From JAAFHZ01 sp964247085 (GTDB taxonomy: Bacteria > Cyanobacteriota > Cyanobacteriia > Cyanobacteriales > Chamaesiphonaceae), in contig CAXTSX010000007.1 in the NCBI GenBank assembly GCA_964247085.1, positions 35,683 through 99,682 of the forward strand: a DNA stretch of 64,000 bases. The letters run 5' to 3'. This document shows, piece after piece, positions 63,004 to 64,000 of the stretch (position 1 is its first letter; every line of letters begins with the position of its first letter). The notes under the pieces were generated by a model, which was not told the origin of the DNA, ran no database searches, and was given only the letters and a program-made list of their open reading frames with translations. Both the position numbers and the translations under genes were made by a program.

Positions 63004-63831
63004 TTACGAACGCATTGGATCGGGCAACTTCAAAAGTTGGCGAGTTTGGGTACCGACAATACCATCCACCACTACTTTGTTGATGGTTTGTAGTTGCCGA
63101 ACAGCTCGATCAGTATCTTCGCCAAAGACTTTGTTGACGGCGGTGTTGACTCCCGCTTTACATAAAGCCAGTTGCAAAACCTCGATGTCATTGCCAATTT
63201 GTTGTGGAACCGTGAGTTGGAGTACCCGAGGAATTTCCAAACCAGAGAACCCTTCGGCAGGGGCATAACGCAACCGACTGGCGGTAATCACCCCAAAATC
63301 CCCATCCGTAGCGATCGGATCATTCGGACGGCGCGAATTCCAAATGAGTTGAAAAGCTTGGACGGCGATTTGGTGCAGTGGTTGAATGCCTGGATCAATA
63401 CAGTCATAATGAACCGGATCGTCAGACCCCATCCATTTCCAGCCAGCAGCTTCGAGTATAGGTCGCCAGCCCTCGGAGTCTTCGATATCGATCGCACTGG
63501 CATTGTTATGGTTACTTTTACCGGGTGGAGCCGCAGCGGTAATTCCACAACGATTACTTTGGTATTGAGTGCGTAAGAGCATTTGTCCGGCGAGGGTCCG
63601 GTAGGCAGAGTTAATCATCATTTTTTGGTCACGACTGGCTAATACTTTGGCCAAGGTAGCTTTGGCAGAGGCTTGCATCCAGGGATGGGTCGATTTTCGC
63701 AGTGAAACATTCAGATCATCAATGCGTACTAGCAAACCGGGGCTAATTTTGTTCATTTGATAAATGAGCTGAATATCTAGACCCCGTACCGCAAAGGTCG
63801 AACAATCGCTAACATCTTTAATTAGAGCCAT
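63004..63831 (-). CDS. M15-type peptidase with peptidoglycan-binding-like domain
   Basis: A 275-residue protein. The M15/VanY-like part has SNHNNASAIDIED (His and Asp ligands) and DPVHYD (second His), with NSAYRTLAGQM before them. The C-terminal part (DIEVLQLALCKAGVNTAV, then FGEDTDRAVRQLQTINK) is a peptidoglycan-binding-type helical repeat. It probably cuts D-Ala peptides of peptidoglycan. No signal peptide is visible from the chosen start, so export is unclear. Confidence 0.82.
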   Translation of the reverse strand: MALIKDVSDCSTFAVRGLDIQLIYQMNKISPGLLVRIDDLNVSLRKSTHPWMQASAKATLAKVLASRDQKMMINSAYRTLAGQMLLRTQYQSNRCGITAAAPPGKSNHNNASAIDIEDSEGWRPILEAAGWKWMGSDDPVHYDCIDPGIQPLHQIAVQAFQLIWNSRRPNDPIATDGDFGVITASRLRYAPAEGFSGLEIPRVLQLTVPQQIGNDIEVLQLALCKAGVNTAVNKVFGEDTDRAVRQLQTINKVVVDGIVGTQTRQLLKLPDPMRS

Positions 63832-64000
63832 TTTGAACGAGACTTGAGCTGTTGATGTATGTAATTTATAAGATTAGCATTCTGCTTACCTTTGGCGTAG
63901 TCCCGCAAACAGGGCTGATGCAAAAAGTCAAACGGTGCGGCGGTTACTCAGCAATTCTCATTATGGAATTTCAACTGGTATTGAGCGGCAAATCTAGCTC

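Noticed and set aside
63963..64000. ATG near the right edge opening a short plus-strand frame
   Set aside because: Only about 12 codons fit in the window and no ribosome-binding site is visible, so it cannot be supported.
1..64000. tRNA, rRNA or transposase genes
   Set aside because: I read for T-loop-like GTTCGAATC sequences, rRNA blocks and DDE/HUH motifs and saw none; a covariance-model scan would be needed to be certain for small RNAs.

Overview
The window is cyanobacterial chromosomal DNA with moderate G+C. It encodes the Mg-chelatase I subunit (ChlI), the NDH-1 assembly factor CRR6, several cyanobacteria-restricted families (DUF1822, COP23, DUF3285, DUF3318, DUF3685, DUF6679), a Pix-type phototaxis cluster and an Rpp-type two-component pair. 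The sequence is also dense in CGATCG/GCGATCGC palindromes, typical of many cyanobacteria. I cannot assign a genus. I saw no tRNA, rRNA, CRISPR array or intact insertion sequence. Two 100-N assembly gaps (9217-9316 and 54312-54411) both fall inside in-frame tandem repeats.

Layout. 1-469: 5' part of recJ. 681-5570: three-gene cassette of a sigma-like protein, a DUF1822 protein and a CHAT(caspase-like)-CHASE2-like-TPR membrane protein. 5593-6447: Rpn/DUF2887-type nuclease. 6768-16090: one-strand island of exported proteins with two paralogous double-trypsin-TPR proteins, a single-domain HtrA-like protease, a lipoprotein-like protein and three COP23 proteins. 16152-31738: mostly housekeeping genes, namely a mutarotase, DUF6679, J-domain/TPR and inositol phosphatase pair, dihydroorotase-like and double phosphatase pair, a tail-anchored coiled-coil protein, chlI, cydA without cydB, a formyltransferase pair, a ferredoxin, and a trpG-dgkA-ybeY-DUF3285-DUF3318 run.

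32302-45763: a LuxR-type response regulator, a fused peptide-ABC ATPase, a vapBC-like toxin-antitoxin pair flanked by 31-bp direct repeats, dus, aat, sigG with its anti-sigma gene, DUF3685, a repeat-rich membrane protein, crr6, a tetR/GST pair with matching operator-like palindromes, and rtcB. 45832-46214 is a decayed GNAT gene. 46318-57364: chemotaxis-like cluster (two PATAN-receivers, CheY, CheW, multi-GAF MCP, hybrid CheA, second CheW) ordered like pixGHIJL. 58590-60280: RppA/RppB-like pair. The end holds a dynamin-like/DUF697 GTPase, a TrpD2-like protein and an M15 peptidase.

How parts fit together. The Pix cluster should read light or another small signal through GAF domains 3 and 4 of the soluble MCP, relay it through CheW to the hybrid CheA and output it through the PATAN-receivers to type IV pili. 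The exported protease/COP23 island looks like one envelope or periplasmic function that has been partly duplicated. The sigma-like/DUF1822/CHAT cassette is the best candidate for a poorly described system: a regulator, a family of unknown role and a membrane-anchored caspase-like effector, tightly linked.
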